Assembly: GCF_000013745.1 (NCBI RefSeq)
Contig: NC_007925.1
Location: forward strand, 1,860,001-1,924,000
Source: Rhodopseudomonas_A palustris_F
GTDB lineage: Bacteria > Pseudomonadota > Alphaproteobacteria > Rhizobiales > Xanthobacteraceae
Length of the DNA: 64,000 nucleotides
Reading direction: 5' to 3'
Positions 1 through 9,422 of this stretch are shown here, piece by piece; position 1 is the stretch's first letter, and each line of letters opens with the position of its first letter. Below the pieces are notes generated by a model. The model worked only from the letters and a program-made list of their open reading frames with translations. It had not been told where the DNA came from and did no database searches. Both the position numbers and the translations under genes were made by a program.

Positions 1-1949
1 CGGCGGCGCTGTTTCCTAACGAACTGCCGGAAGGCGCCGACTACGACAAATTCATCGAGACGGTGAAAAGCAACGAGATCATCCGTGGCAAGCTGTTGTC
101 GGACGACGGCACGCTGGCGTTGATCGTGCTGTCGCTCGATCCGGACGTGGTCGGCAACAATCGGCTCAGCACCACCGTCGGCGAAATCCGCAAGATCATG
201 AACGACGATCTCGCCGACAGCGGCTTGTCGAAGCAATTGTCCGGCGTGCCGGTGATGCAGCTCGAAATCCGCAACGCGGTGGAGCGCGACGGACTGATCT
301 ACAACGTCGCCGGGATTCTGGCCGGCTGCCTGATCGCGATCGTATTCTTCCGCAAGGTATCGTTCATGATCGTGGCGGCGTTTCCGCCGCTGCTGGCGAT
401 CCTGCTGGCGCTCGGCGCGCTGGGCTGGGCCGGCTTCAGCCTGAACATGTTCCTCAACGTGATGACGCCGCTGATCATGGTGATCAGCTTCTCGGATTCG
501 ATGCAGCTGACCTTTGCCGCGCGCGATCGATTGCTGGCGGGGGAAGACCGTTTCACCGCGTTTCGCAACGCCGTGCTGGTGGTCGGGCCGGCCTGCGTCT
601 TGACCCACGCCACCGCCGGCATCTCTTTCCTGGCGCTGCAATTCTCGGATTCCGATCTGATCCGCGCGTTCGGCGAGGCCGGGCTTGCCGCCACCGTGAT
701 CGCGCTGATTGCGGTGCTGTCGCTGGTGCCGGTGTTCGGCGTGCTGCTGGTGCGCAACGAGCAGGTGTTCGCCGCCAAATTCCAGGCCGCCGATGCCGGG
801 GTCAACGCGCTGCGGCGGTTCTGCTACTGGATCGCGGTGCGGATGGTCGGCCGCCCCGGGCTGTTCAGCCTGATCGCGGTAATCGTCGTCGGCGGTTTGG
901 CGGTGATCTACGCCAATCTGGAGCCGCGCTATCGGCTCGCCGATCAGGTGCCGGACAAGCAGCAGGCGGTGGAGGCATCCGGCCGGCTCGACGCCAAATT
1001 GACCGGCGCCAATCCGATCGACATTCTGGTGGAATTCCCCAAAGGCCAGACGCTGTACTCGCCGGAGACGCTGCAGACCATCGCCGACGTCCATGCCATG
1101 GTGGAAAAGCAGGCCGGCGTCGGCAATGTCTGGTCGCTGGAGACGCTGCGGCGCTGGCTCGCCGAAAAGGCCGGCAGCTCCGATGTCGCGACGTTGCAGG
1201 AATACGTCAACGTCATTCCGGAGCATCTGGTGCGCCGGTTCATCTCCGCCGACCAGACCGCGGTGGTGGTGTCGGGGCGGGTGCCGGATCTCGACTCCAG
1301 CGAAATCCTGCCGGTGGTGGAGAAGCTCGATAAGTCGCTCGACGCGGTGCGCGAGAAGCATCCCGGCTATGAGGTCGCGGTGACCGGACTGTCGGCGATC
1401 GCGGCGCGCAACTCCGCCAACATGATCCAGAAGCTCAACCACGGGCTGACCATCGAATTCGTGCTGGTGGCGGTGTTCATCGGCCTGGCATTCCGTTCTT
1501 TCGTGGTGATGTTCGCCTGCATTCTGCCGGGCATCTTCCCGGTGGTGCTGTCCGGGACAGTGTTGTGGGCGCTCGGCGAGGGGCTGCAATTCGCCAGCGT
1601 GGTGGCGCTGACGGTGTCGTTCGGATTGGGGCTTTCCGCCACCATCCACTTCCTCAACCGGTTGCGGCTGGAAGACAAACCGGGCGTCGGATCGGCGCTG
1701 GCGGTGGAGCGGGCGACGGTGCTGGTCGGCCCGGCCTTGATCCTGACCACGGTGGTCTTGGCCTGCGGCCTGGTGGTGACGGTGTTTTCCGACCTGCCGT
1801 CGCTGCGGCTGTTCGGCTGGCTCAGCGCCTTTGCGATGGTTGCGGCGCTGGTCGCGGACCTGTTCATCCTGCGGCCGACCGCGATGTTCCTGATCACGCT
1901 GTCACAGCGATTGCGCGGCGCATTCAGCCGCCCGAAGGTGGCCAAGTAG
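1..1949 (+). CDS. RND/MMPL family transporter, 5' truncated by window edge
   Basis: Probable inner-membrane exporter of the RND superfamily (MMPL/COG1033 type). The frame is open to the left edge (codons from base 3), so the first membrane helix and part of the first periplasmic loop are missing; about 648 residues are visible. What remains shows the expected order: end of a periplasmic loop, a cluster of hydrophobic helices with acidic/Ser-rich FSDS-type segments, a second large periplasmic domain (roughly residues 300-460 of the visible part), and a second helix cluster near the C-terminus. The GTG at 63 is an internal codon, not the start, because coding similarity continues upstream. It is a paralogue of HpnN further on (14060-16648) and close to the hopanoid cluster, but its substrate is not evident. 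A strong hairpin follows the stop. Confidence 0.85.
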   Translation, partial: AALFPNELPEGADYDKFIETVKSNEIIRGKLLSDDGTLALIVLSLDPDVVGNNRLSTTVGEIRKIMNDDLADSGLSKQLSGVPVMQLEIRNAVERDGLIYNVAGILAGCLIAIVFFRKVSFMIVAAFPPLLAILLALGALGWAGFSLNMFLNVMTPLIMVISFSDSMQLTFAARDRLLAGEDRFTAFRNAVLVVGPACVLTHATAGISFLALQFSDSDLIRAFGEAGLAATVIALIAVLSLVPVFGVLLVRNEQVFAAKFQAADAGVNALRRFCYWIAVRMVGRPGLFSLIAVIVVGGLAVIYANLEPRYRLADQVPDKQQAVEASGRLDAKLTGANPIDILVEFPKGQTLYSPETLQTIADVHAMVEKQAGVGNVWSLETLRRWLAEKAGSSDVATLQEYVNVIPEHLVRRFISADQTAVVVSGRVPDLDSSEILPVVEKLDKSLDAVREKHPGYEVAVTGLSAIAARNSANMIQKLNHGLTIEFVLVAVFIGLAFRSFVVMFACILPGIFPVVLSGTVLWALGEGLQFASVVALTVSFGLGLSATIHFLNRLRLEDKPGVGSALAVERATVLVGPALILTTVVLACGLVVTVFSDLPSLRLFGWLSAFAMVAALVADLFILRPTAMFLITLSQRLRGAFSRPKVAK

Positions 1950-1988
1950 CGAGCGGCGCGATGCTTGCCGTGTAAGCCAAAATAAAAA

Positions 1989-2027
1989 CGCGACCGGAGA
2001 GGGCGGAGTTCGCCCAATTCGGTCGCG
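1989..2027. terminator. Intrinsic terminator between convergent genes
   Basis: Outer 8-bp stem CGCGACCG/CGGTCGCG encloses an inner GGGCG/CGCCC hairpin and is preceded by an A-run and followed by CTTCTC. It lies between the RND transporter and the convergent small exported protein gene, so it could serve both strands. Confidence 0.7.
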
Positions 2028-2072
2028 CTTCTCGTCTGACTGCGGCCGGTTGTCCGGCCCGGCGGCGGTGAC

Positions 2073-2573
2073 TTAGCTGCGCACCATGTTGATGTTGACG
2101 CCGCGGATCTCGCCCTTGGAGCTGATCGACACCGACTGCTTGTTGCCGCGCGTGGTCAGCACCAGATTGGCGGCGAAGCCGGCGGCTTCGACGAATACGT
2201 CGATGTGACCGCCACCGGCACGGCCCTGCAGATTGCCGTTGAGGTTGCGGCTGGCCTCGCTCCAGGTGCCGGACACCGTGCCACCCTGGCTTACCACATT
2301 GGCGCTAAGGTCGAATTTGTAGCTGTCGGAGGCGCAGCGCAGGGTCTGGTTCAGCCCTTGGCCGCCGCCGCCCACCCGATAGGTAGCACGGCAACGAATG
2401 CGCTCGTTGGAGCCATCGGACAGCGACACCGTACCAGTGCCCGACCACACGCCGTCAAACCCCGCAAACGGTGCGGACTGCGCTTGGCTCGCCGATGCCG
2501 ACAGCATGAGCGCCATGGCGACGCCTGCGGCCTTGAGCGCGGGCATGGAGAATCCGGAGCGAAGCAGTCTCAT
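2073..2573 (-). CDS. Exported hypothetical protein (166 aa)
   Basis: The product starts with a clear Sec signal peptide: basic N-terminus, hydrophobic stretch around residues 12-28 and an Ala-x-Ala type cleavage site near residue 32 (ASQAQSA). The mature part is small, Gly/Ser-rich, with two cysteines (near residues 61 and 80) that could form a disulphide, and a predicted beta-rich pattern (GVWSGTGTVSLSDGS). An AGAGG-like ribosome site lies about 9 nt upstream of the ATG. The pattern resembles small periplasmic proteins common in Rhodopseudomonas and Bradyrhizobium; I recognise no functional family. It is convergent with the RND transporter and has no operon partner. Confidence 0.7.
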   Translation of the reverse strand: MRLLRSGFSMPALKAAGVAMALMLSASASQAQSAPFAGFDGVWSGTGTVSLSDGSNERIRCRATYRVGGGGQGLNQTLRCASDSYKFDLSANVVSQGGTVSGTWSEASRNLNGNLQGRAGGGHIDVFVEAAGFAANLVLTTRGNKQSVSISSKGEIRGVNINMVRS

Positions 2574-3123
2574 ATTTCGTTACCTCTGAAAAAATGCCGT
2601 TCCCGCAAGGGTGGTTCACCGCATCCGTCACGTTAGTCGGGTCGAATGTGGTTCGGTTCAAGCCCATATAGGTAGGGTCGCAGCCGGTGCAACGCCAGCT
2701 GCGACCCGCGCCGGTCGACTCATTGCTGCGCGCAGTTTCGATCAGAATCATGACGCCGCCGCCGACGCCAAACAGGTCGAGTTCCTGATGGTGCGCAATT
2801 CATTCGAATTTGAAAGGCTGATGCGCGGGCGCAGGGGATGGCCGCCAAACTTGTCTGATTTTGACAGCGCCGCAAATTTGGCCGCATTTGCAAGCGCATC
2901 TGCTGCGAACCGTCCCCAAGATGGGTTTACCGCAAGGGCAGATCCGCGTAAGCGTCCTCGGCCCAGCGAACACGTCCGACATTGTGGGAACAGCGCTGGC
3001 AACAGCGCTTGATCTTTTCAGTGGTTGGACGTGGCTCGTGCGGCCGTCCGCATTTTAGTCTGCACTGCGATCGAATCCACTGATTTTGGAATTGAACTCT
3101 CCGCCCCACCGTGAAGGACACCA
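2574..3123. other. Gene-free stretch between divergent small genes
   Basis: About 550 bases between the exported protein on the minus strand and the small Cys-rich protein on the plus strand. Several overlapping frames are open in different phases, but none has a convincing start site, ribosome site or protein-like composition. It probably holds the two divergent promoters; I cannot pin either one. Confidence 0.4.
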
Positions 3124-3357
3124 ATGCCGAAAATTATTCTCGCACTGACCTTGCTGCTCGTTGCCATTTCCAGCGCCGATGCCCAGCAACAACGCAGCGG
3201 CACCAAACAGGAGCAGGAAGCCTGCTCACGCGACGTCTCGCGCTTCTGCCGGCCGCTGATGGATCAAGGTGACTTCGTCATTCTGGCGTGTCTGAAAGAG
3301 AATCGCCCGAAGCTGACCAAGGCGTGCAACCAGGTGTTGCTCAACCACGGCCAGTAA
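3124..3357 (+). CDS. Small exported cysteine-rich protein (77 aa)
   Basis: A signal peptide covers residues 1-21 with cleavage after ADA. The mature 56 residues contain four cysteines (CSRDVSRFC, then AC and AC), a spacing reminiscent of the Cys-rich GLG1-type repeat found in small periplasmic proteins of Rhizobiales. A GAAGGA ribosome site precedes the ATG by about 6 nt. It stands alone just before the hopanoid operon. Length and composition are consistent with a real gene; the function is unknown. Confidence 0.72.
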   Translation: MPKIILALTLLLVAISSADAQQQRSGTKQEQEACSRDVSRFCRPLMDQGDFVILACLKENRPKLTKACNQVLLNHGQ

Positions 3358-3550
3358 ACCGGCGTTTTACCCGGCCGCCGCACCGCGCGGCGGTCCGGGA
3401 AGTCCCGGAAAAGGCGACAAGTCTTAGATATCGTTGGTGAAGCCGGCGAATTTCCCTTATATGGCGTCGCGATCCGTCCCGCTCCTGGGCTGTCCCGGGG
3501 GAGCGACGACGCGCGACGTCAACCTGTTTTGAGCGAGTTAACCCGTCCCG

Positions 3551-4429
3551 ATGACCTCCGCCAGCGAGCTGCGATCCGGCAAGACCCACAAGGACGAGAA
3601 CTTTCCGGTGGCGTCCTGGATCATCCATCCGCGGCACCGGGACCTGATCCTGGCGTTCTACAATTTCGTTCGCACCGCGGATGACATCGCCGACCACGCC
3701 GAACTCGCCGACCAGGCTAAGCTGAGCTATCTCGATCTCCTGGAATCCGAATTGCTCGGGCAGGGCGACAGCCAGCCGGAAGCGGTGAATCTGCGTCGCG
3801 CCTTGGCCGCGCGGGCGATGCCGCCGCGGCACGCGCTCGACGTGCTGATCGCGTTCCGCATGGACGTCACCAAGTCGCGCTATGAGACCTGGGACGAGGT
3901 GATCCACTACTGCCGCTATTCGGCCATGCCGGTCGGCCGCTTCATGTTGGACGTTCACGGCGAGAGCACCGCCACCTGGCCGGCCTCCGATGCGCTGTGC
4001 GCCGGCTTGCAGATCAACAATCATCTGCAGGACTGCGGCAAAGACTACAAAGCCCTCAATCGGGTTTATCTGCCGCGCGACGCGCTGGCGCAGGCCGGCG
4101 CCTCCGCCGAGGAACTGGGACAGCCGCGCGCCTCGGCGGCGTTGCTGCAATGCCTGCACGCGCTGGCGCTGCGCACCGAAGGCCTGCTCAGTGAGGCGAG
4201 ATCGCTCAGCGCCGAGGTCAAGGATGTCCGGCTCGGGCTCGAGGTGGCGGTGATCCAGGCGTTCGCCGACAAGATCGTCGGATTGCTCGAGGTGCGCGAT
4301 CCGCTGTGCGAGCGCGTCCACCTCAAGCCGCTCGATCTACTGCTCTGCAGCGCCGGCGGCATTTCCGCGGAGCTCGTCCGCCGCATCATCGGCCGCCGCA
4401 CGGCGGCAAAACCGGCGCCGCGCGCATGA
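3551..4429 (+). CDS. hpnC: Squalene synthesis protein HpnC
   Basis: Trans-isoprenyl diphosphate synthase-fold enzyme. In bacteria with HpnCDE, HpnD makes presqualene diphosphate from farnesyl diphosphate and HpnC converts it to hydroxysqualene. The 292-residue length fits. The first Asp-rich motif is visible as DDIAD at residues 44-48, and the second as the LQDCGKD region, with D161 and D165, which bind Mg-diphosphate in this fold. It is the first gene of a tightly overlapping run hpnC-hpnD-hpnE-shc-hpnG; its TGA overlaps the ATG of hpnD (ATGA). Assignment as HpnC rather than HpnD rests on gene order and sequence pattern. Confidence 0.94.
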   Translation: MTSASELRSGKTHKDENFPVASWIIHPRHRDLILAFYNFVRTADDIADHAELADQAKLSYLDLLESELLGQGDSQPEAVNLRRALAARAMPPRHALDVLIAFRMDVTKSRYETWDEVIHYCRYSAMPVGRFMLDVHGESTATWPASDALCAGLQINNHLQDCGKDYKALNRVYLPRDALAQAGASAEELGQPRASAALLQCLHALALRTEGLLSEARSLSAEVKDVRLGLEVAVIQAFADKIVGLLEVRDPLCERVHLKPLDLLLCSAGGISAELVRRIIGRRTAAKPAPRA

Positions 4430-5265
4430 ACCAGCAAGCCACCTCCACGCCGGCGAAGCATCAGGGCGTCGCGCTGAGCAGTTCGTTCTATGCGGCGATG
4501 CGCATCCTGCCGCGCGAACAGCGCGAGGCGATGTTTCAGGTCTATAGTTTCTGCCGCTACGTCGACGACATCGCGGATTCCGACGGTCCGCGTCCGCAGC
4601 GGCTGGCGGATCTGCAGCAATGGCGCGACGACATCGAGGCGTTGTATCGCGGCGCTCCGCCGCCGCGGCTGCGCGACTACACCGCGTCGCTGCAGCGCTT
4701 CGGACTGAAGCAGCAGGATTTCCTCGACATCATCGACGGCATGGAAATGGACGTGCCGGCGGACATTCGCGCCCCCGACGAGGCGACGCTCGATCTGTAC
4801 TGCGACCGCGTCGCCAGCGCGGTCGGCCGGCTGTCGGTGCGGATCTTCGGGCTGCCGGAGGACGACGGCGTCGCGCTGGCGCATCACCTCGGCCGCGCGC
4901 TGCAATTGACCAACATCCTGCGCGACATCGACGAGGACGCCGGGATTGGCCGGCTGTATCTGCCGCGCGAAGGCCTGCTCGCCGTCGGCATCACCAGCAC
5001 CGAGCCGCAGGCGGTGATCGCCGACCCGGCGCTGTCGCGGGTCTGCGTGCCGCTGGTGGCGCGGGCGCAGACGCATTTCAAGCGCGCCGACGAGGTGATG
5101 AACCGCAACCCGCGCCGGCTGGTGCGGGCGCCGCGGATCATGTCGAAGTACTATCACGCCATTCTGCAACTGTTGATCGCGCGCGGATTCGATTTGCCGC
5201 GCGCGCCGGTGAAACTCGGCAAGGCCTCGCGGATCGCGATCCTGCTGCAATACGCGATCATCTGA
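4426..5265 (+). CDS. hpnD: Presqualene diphosphate synthase HpnD
   Basis: Squalene/phytoene synthase family, 279 residues, condensing two farnesyl diphosphates to presqualene diphosphate. The first Asp-rich motif is DDIAD at residues 47-51, and the second is LRDIDEDAG in the middle of the protein, followed by the family signature RLYLP. The frame is open further upstream, but the ATG at 4426 overlaps the hpnC stop by 4 bases and begins the family-like sequence, so I place the start there. Its own stop overlaps the hpnE start by one base (TGATG), pointing to translational coupling. Confidence 0.95.
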   Translation: MNQQATSTPAKHQGVALSSSFYAAMRILPREQREAMFQVYSFCRYVDDIADSDGPRPQRLADLQQWRDDIEALYRGAPPPRLRDYTASLQRFGLKQQDFLDIIDGMEMDVPADIRAPDEATLDLYCDRVASAVGRLSVRIFGLPEDDGVALAHHLGRALQLTNILRDIDEDAGIGRLYLPREGLLAVGITSTEPQAVIADPALSRVCVPLVARAQTHFKRADEVMNRNPRRLVRAPRIMSKYYHAILQLLIARGFDLPRAPVKLGKASRIAILLQYAII

Positions 5266-6521
5266 TGCCCAACACCGTGCATATCATCGGCGCCGGAATT
5301 TCGGGGCTGTCCGCCGCGATCCGTCTTGCCAAGGCCGGCTACCAGGTTCACGTCCACGAGGCGATGCAGCAGGCCGGCGGCCGCTGCCGCTCCTATTTCG
5401 ACGCAGCGACCGGGCTGACCATCGACAACGGCAATCATCTGCTGCTGTCCGGCAACAGCGCCGCGGTCGGCTATGCGCGATCGATCGGCACCGAGGCCGG
5501 CCTGGTCGGGCCCGCGACCGCGCAGTTCCCGTTCGTCGATTTGGCCAACGATCAGCGCTGGACGTTACAGCTCGGCGACGGCCGGCTGCCGCTGTGGGTG
5601 CTCGACGACGCGCGCCGGGTGCCCGGCACCACGCTGCGCGACTATCTGGCTTTGATGCCGCTGATCTGGGCGCCGACCAGCCGGCTGGTCGGCGACGCGA
5701 TCCGCTGCGAGGGCACGCTGTATCGCAACCTGGTGCAGCCGCTGTTGCTCGCCGCCCTCAACGTCGATCCGCCGGAAGGCTCCGCAGGGCTGGCCGGCGC
5801 GGTGGTCCGCGAGACGTTGCTGGCGGGTGGCAAGGCCTGCCGGCCGCTGATCGCGCGCGACGGCCTGAGCGCGGTGCTGGTGGAGCCCGCGGTGGAGCTG
5901 TTGCGCAGCTCCGGCGCCAGCGTGCAGTTCGGCCATGAACTGCGCAAACTCACCATGGCCGACAACAAGATCAGCGCATTGGATTTCGGCGACGACAGCG
6001 TCGCGCTTGGCCCCGACGACGCCGTGGTGCTGGCGGTGCCGCCACGGCCGGCGGCGTCGCTGCTGCCAGGCCTGAAGACGCCGGGCAAATATCGCGCGAT
6101 CGTCAACGCGCATTTCAACTATGCGCCGCCGCACGGCCAGCCGCCGCTGGTCGGCGTAGTCGGCGGGCTGGTGGAGTGGCTGTTCGCGTTTCCGAACCGG
6201 CTTTCGGTCACCATCAGCAACGGCGACCGCCTGGTGGAATTGCCGCGCGAGCAATTGGCGCAGCAGATCTGGCAGGAGATTTGTACGCTGACCGGGATCG
6301 TGGCCGACCTGCCGCCGTGGCAGATCGTGCGCGAGCGCCGCGCCACTTTCGAGGCGACGCCGGAGCAGAACGCGCTGCGCCCGGGAGCGATCACGGCTTG
6401 GAACAACCTGGTGCTGGCGGGCGACTGGACTGATACCGGGCTGCCGGCGACGATCGAAGGATCGGTGCGGTCCGGAAACCGCGCCGCCGAGCTGGTGCAG
6501 GCGATCGGCCGGAGCCGATGA
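5265..6521 (+). CDS. hpnE: Hydroxysqualene dehydroxylase HpnE
   Basis: FAD-dependent amine oxidase/phytoene desaturase-like protein that reduces hydroxysqualene to squalene. The N-terminus holds the dinucleotide-binding motif IIGAGISGLSAA (about residues 6-17) followed by an acidic strand end and GGR, as in this flavoprotein family. The C-terminal FAD-binding region (LAGDWTDTGLPATIEG) closes the protein at 418 residues. The frame runs upstream over hpnD, but the ATG sharing one base with the hpnD stop is the sensible start. The annotation follows from position between hpnD and shc; on sequence alone it could be called a squalene-associated FAD-dependent desaturase. Confidence 0.94.
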   Translation: MPNTVHIIGAGISGLSAAIRLAKAGYQVHVHEAMQQAGGRCRSYFDAATGLTIDNGNHLLLSGNSAAVGYARSIGTEAGLVGPATAQFPFVDLANDQRWTLQLGDGRLPLWVLDDARRVPGTTLRDYLALMPLIWAPTSRLVGDAIRCEGTLYRNLVQPLLLAALNVDPPEGSAGLAGAVVRETLLAGGKACRPLIARDGLSAVLVEPAVELLRSSGASVQFGHELRKLTMADNKISALDFGDDSVALGPDDAVVLAVPPRPAASLLPGLKTPGKYRAIVNAHFNYAPPHGQPPLVGVVGGLVEWLFAFPNRLSVTISNGDRLVELPREQLAQQIWQEICTLTGIVADLPPWQIVRERRATFEATPEQNALRPGAITAWNNLVLAGDWTDTGLPATIEGSVRSGNRAAELVQAIGRSR

Positions 6522-6577
6522 GCTAAGCGGCAGTGCCTTGGCGATGATGAACGAGTAGCGACGGAGCGACGAGCGAG

Positions 6578-8542
6578 ATGGAGTCCGGGAACAACAAGCA
6601 GCCCGCGGCGGCAATCGGCGCTCTCGATGCGAGCATCGAGAGCGCGACCAACGCCTTGCTGGGCTATCGGCAGCCCGACGGGCACTGGGTGTTCGAACTT
6701 GAGGCCGACTGCACCATTCCTGCGGAATACGTGCTGCTGCGGCATTACCTCGGCGAGCCGGTCGACGCCGCGTTGGAGGCCAAGATCGCCAACTATCTGC
6801 GCCGCGTGCAGGGCGCCCATGGCGGCTGGCCGCTGGTGCACGACGGCGGCTTCGACATGAGCGCCAGCGTCAAGGGCTACTTCGCGCTGAAGATGATCGG
6901 TGACGACATCGACGCGCCGCACATGGCGAAGGCGCGCGAGGCGATCCGCTCGCGCGGCGGCGCGATCCACAGCAACGTGTTCACCCGCTTCCTGCTGTCG
7001 ATGTTCGGCATCACCACCTGGCGCAGCGTGCCGGTGCTGCCGGTCGAGATCATGCTGCTGCCGATGTGGTCGCCGTTCCATCTCAACAAGATCTCCTATT
7101 GGGCGCGCACCACCATCGTGCCGCTGATGGTGCTGGCGGCCTTGAAGCCGCGCGCGGTCAACCGGCTCGACATCGGACTCGACGAACTGTTCTTGCAGGA
7201 TCCGAAGTCGATCAAGATGCCGGCCAAGGCGCCGCATCAGAGCTGGGCGCTGTTCAAGCTGTTCGCCGGCATCGATGCGGTGTTGCGCACGATCGAGCCG
7301 TTGTTCCCGAAGCGGCTGCGCGATCATGCGATCAAGCTCGCGGTGGATTTCGTCGAGGAGCGGCTGAACGGCGAGGACGGGCTCGGCGCGATCTATCCGC
7401 CGATGGCCAACACCGTGATGATGTACAAGGTGCTGGGCTTTCCCGAGGATCATCCGCCGCGCGCGATCACCCGGCGCGGCATCGACAAGCTGTTGGTGAT
7501 CGGCGAGGACGAAGCCTATTGCCAGCCTTGCGTGTCGCCGGTGTGGGACACCGCGCTGACCTGCCACGCGCTGCTCGAAGTCGGCGGCGAGGCGGCGGTG
7601 CCGCCGGCCAAGCGCGGTATGGACTGGCTGCTGCCCAAGCAGGTGCTCGACCTCAAGGGCGACTGGGCGGTGAAGCGGCCGAACCTGCGGCCCGGCGGCT
7701 GGGCGTTCCAGTACAACAACGCGCACTATCCAGACCTCGACGACACCGCGGTGGTGGTGATGGCGATGGACCGCTCGCGCCGCGCCACCGGCAGCCGCGA
7801 ATATGACGAGGCGATCGCCCGGGCCCGGGAGTGGATCGAGGGCATGCAGTCCGACGACGGCGGCTGGGCGGCGTTCGACGTCAACAATCTGGAATATTAC
7901 CTCAACAACATCCCGTTCTCCGACCACGGCGCGATGCTCGACCCGCCGACCGAGGACGTCACCGCGCGCTGTGTTTCGATGCTGTCACAGCTCGGCGAGA
8001 CCGCGGCGAGCAGCAAGGCGGTCGCCGACGGCGTCGAATATCTGCGCAGGACTCAGCTGCCGGACGGCTCCTGGTACGGCCGCTGGGGGCTGAATTACAT
8101 CTACGGCACCTGGTCGGTGCTGTGCGCGCTGAACGCCGCCGGGGTCGATCATCAGGATCCGGTGATTCGCAAGGCGGTGACCTGGCTGGCTTCGGTCCAG
8201 AACCCCGACGGCGGTTGGGGCGAGGGTGCCGAGAGCTACCGGCTGAATTACACGCGATACGAGCAGGCGCCGACCACCGCCTCGCAGACCTCATGGGCTT
8301 TGCTCGGCCTGATGGCGGCCGGTGAGGTGGATTCCCCCGTAGTTGCCCGCGGCGTGGAGTACCTAAAAAGCACACAGACCGGAAAAGGGCTCTGGGACGA
8401 GCAGCGATACACCGCGACGGGCTTTCCGCGGGTGTTTTATTTGCGTTATCATGGCTATGCGAAGTTCTTTCCGCTGTGGGCGCTGGCGCGGTATCGAAAC
8501 CTGAGGAGCACCAACAGTAAGGTGGTAGGGGTCGGGATGTGA
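6578..8542 (+). CDS. shc: Squalene-hopene cyclase
   Basis: Also called HpnF. Membrane-associated (monotopic) cyclase that folds squalene into hopene/diplopterol, the committed hopanoid step. The 654-residue protein has the catalytic acid motif as DLDD at residues 386-389 followed by T, and repeated QW motifs (for example QSDDGGW-, QNPDGGW- and QLPDGSW-type segments in the C-terminal half) that stabilise the double alpha-barrel. A 56-base gap separates it from hpnE. Its stop overlaps the GTG start of hpnG by 4 bases. Confidence 0.97.
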   Translation: MESGNNKQPAAAIGALDASIESATNALLGYRQPDGHWVFELEADCTIPAEYVLLRHYLGEPVDAALEAKIANYLRRVQGAHGGWPLVHDGGFDMSASVKGYFALKMIGDDIDAPHMAKAREAIRSRGGAIHSNVFTRFLLSMFGITTWRSVPVLPVEIMLLPMWSPFHLNKISYWARTTIVPLMVLAALKPRAVNRLDIGLDELFLQDPKSIKMPAKAPHQSWALFKLFAGIDAVLRTIEPLFPKRLRDHAIKLAVDFVEERLNGEDGLGAIYPPMANTVMMYKVLGFPEDHPPRAITRRGIDKLLVIGEDEAYCQPCVSPVWDTALTCHALLEVGGEAAVPPAKRGMDWLLPKQVLDLKGDWAVKRPNLRPGGWAFQYNNAHYPDLDDTAVVVMAMDRSRRATGSREYDEAIARAREWIEGMQSDDGGWAAFDVNNLEYYLNNIPFSDHGAMLDPPTEDVTARCVSMLSQLGETAASSKAVADGVEYLRRTQLPDGSWYGRWGLNYIYGTWSVLCALNAAGVDHQDPVIRKAVTWLASVQNPDGGWGEGAESYRLNYTRYEQAPTTASQTSWALLGLMAAGEVDSPVVARGVEYLKSTQTGKGLWDEQRYTATGFPRVFYLRYHGYAKFFPLWALARYRNLRSTNSKVVGVGM

Positions 8543-9270
8543 TTTTGGGGGCGGGGGACCATGCGTCCGCGGTCAATTCGTTTGATCCGCGGCCGGTGTT
8601 GATCGTGACTGGTTTGGTGCAGGAAGCCCGCATCGCGGCGGGTCCGGGATTGACCGTCATCTGCAGCAGTAGCGATCCGAAGCAGCTGCGCGCGTTGCTC
8701 GCCGGCTTCGATCCGACGACGATTCGCGGCGTGGTCAGCTTCGGGGTCGCCGGCGGCCTCGACCCGAAACTCAGATCCGGCGACATCGTGGTGGCCACCG
8801 AAGTCATGGCGGGCGACCGCCGCTGGCTGACGGCGCTGGAATTCAGCGAGGAACTGCTGGCCGGCATCGGCATCGGCGGCCGACGGGTGGTTCGCGGCGG
8901 CCTCGCCGGGGTCGAAAAGGTGGTCGGCGCACGGGCTGCCAAGGCGGCGCTGCATTCCGAAACCGGCGCGGCCGCGGTCGACATGGAAAGCCATATCGCC
9001 GCCGCCTATGCGGACAATTCCGGATTGCCGTTCGCGGCGCTGCGCGTGGTCAGCGATCCGGCCAGCCGGGCACTGCCCGCCCTGGTCTCGACCGCGATCA
9101 AGTCGAACGGCGATATCGACATCGCCAAAGTGCTGCGCGGCATAGCCCGGCACCCCTCGACCATCAAGGCCCTGGTCTCGACCGGAATCGACTTCAACCG
9201 CGCGCTGCGCAGCCTCCGCGGCTGTCGAGGCCTGATGCTTGACGTCGGCGGCCTGGTCGCGGAGCTCTGA
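8539..9270 (+). CDS. hpnG: Hopanoid-associated phosphorylase HpnG
   Basis: Nucleoside phosphorylase-fold protein of 243 residues. HpnG removes adenine from adenosylhopane, the product of HpnH, giving phosphoribosylhopane. Visible family features are the early VSFGVAGGL glycine-rich motif, the SGDIVVATE strand and the C-terminal VDMESHIAA segment, where the Met-Glu pair contacts ribose in this superfamily. The start is GTG at 8539, overlapping the shc stop (GTGA), so translation is probably coupled to shc. It is the last gene of the contiguous hpnC-hpnG run. Confidence 0.93.
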   Translation: MILGAGDHASAVNSFDPRPVLIVTGLVQEARIAAGPGLTVICSSSDPKQLRALLAGFDPTTIRGVVSFGVAGGLDPKLRSGDIVVATEVMAGDRRWLTALEFSEELLAGIGIGGRRVVRGGLAGVEKVVGARAAKAALHSETGAAAVDMESHIAAAYADNSGLPFAALRVVSDPASRALPALVSTAIKSNGDIDIAKVLRGIARHPSTIKALVSTGIDFNRALRSLRGCRGLMLDVGGLVAEL

Positions 9271-9422
9271 GGCGCGCGACGCCGCCGCCTATTGCGGGAG
9301 GCGTCCGTGAACGCCGCCCACGTCATGACGGCGGGCTGTCGGTTGGCCGAATAGAATTCAGGCGGGCCTGTCGGGCTGCCGACAGCATTGATGGCAATTT
9401 GGCCTAGCTTCGCGGCTCGGCG

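Noticed and set aside
2611..3012. 133-codon plus-strand frame
   Set aside because: No ribosome site or family-like sequence; overlapping frames on both strands are similarly open.
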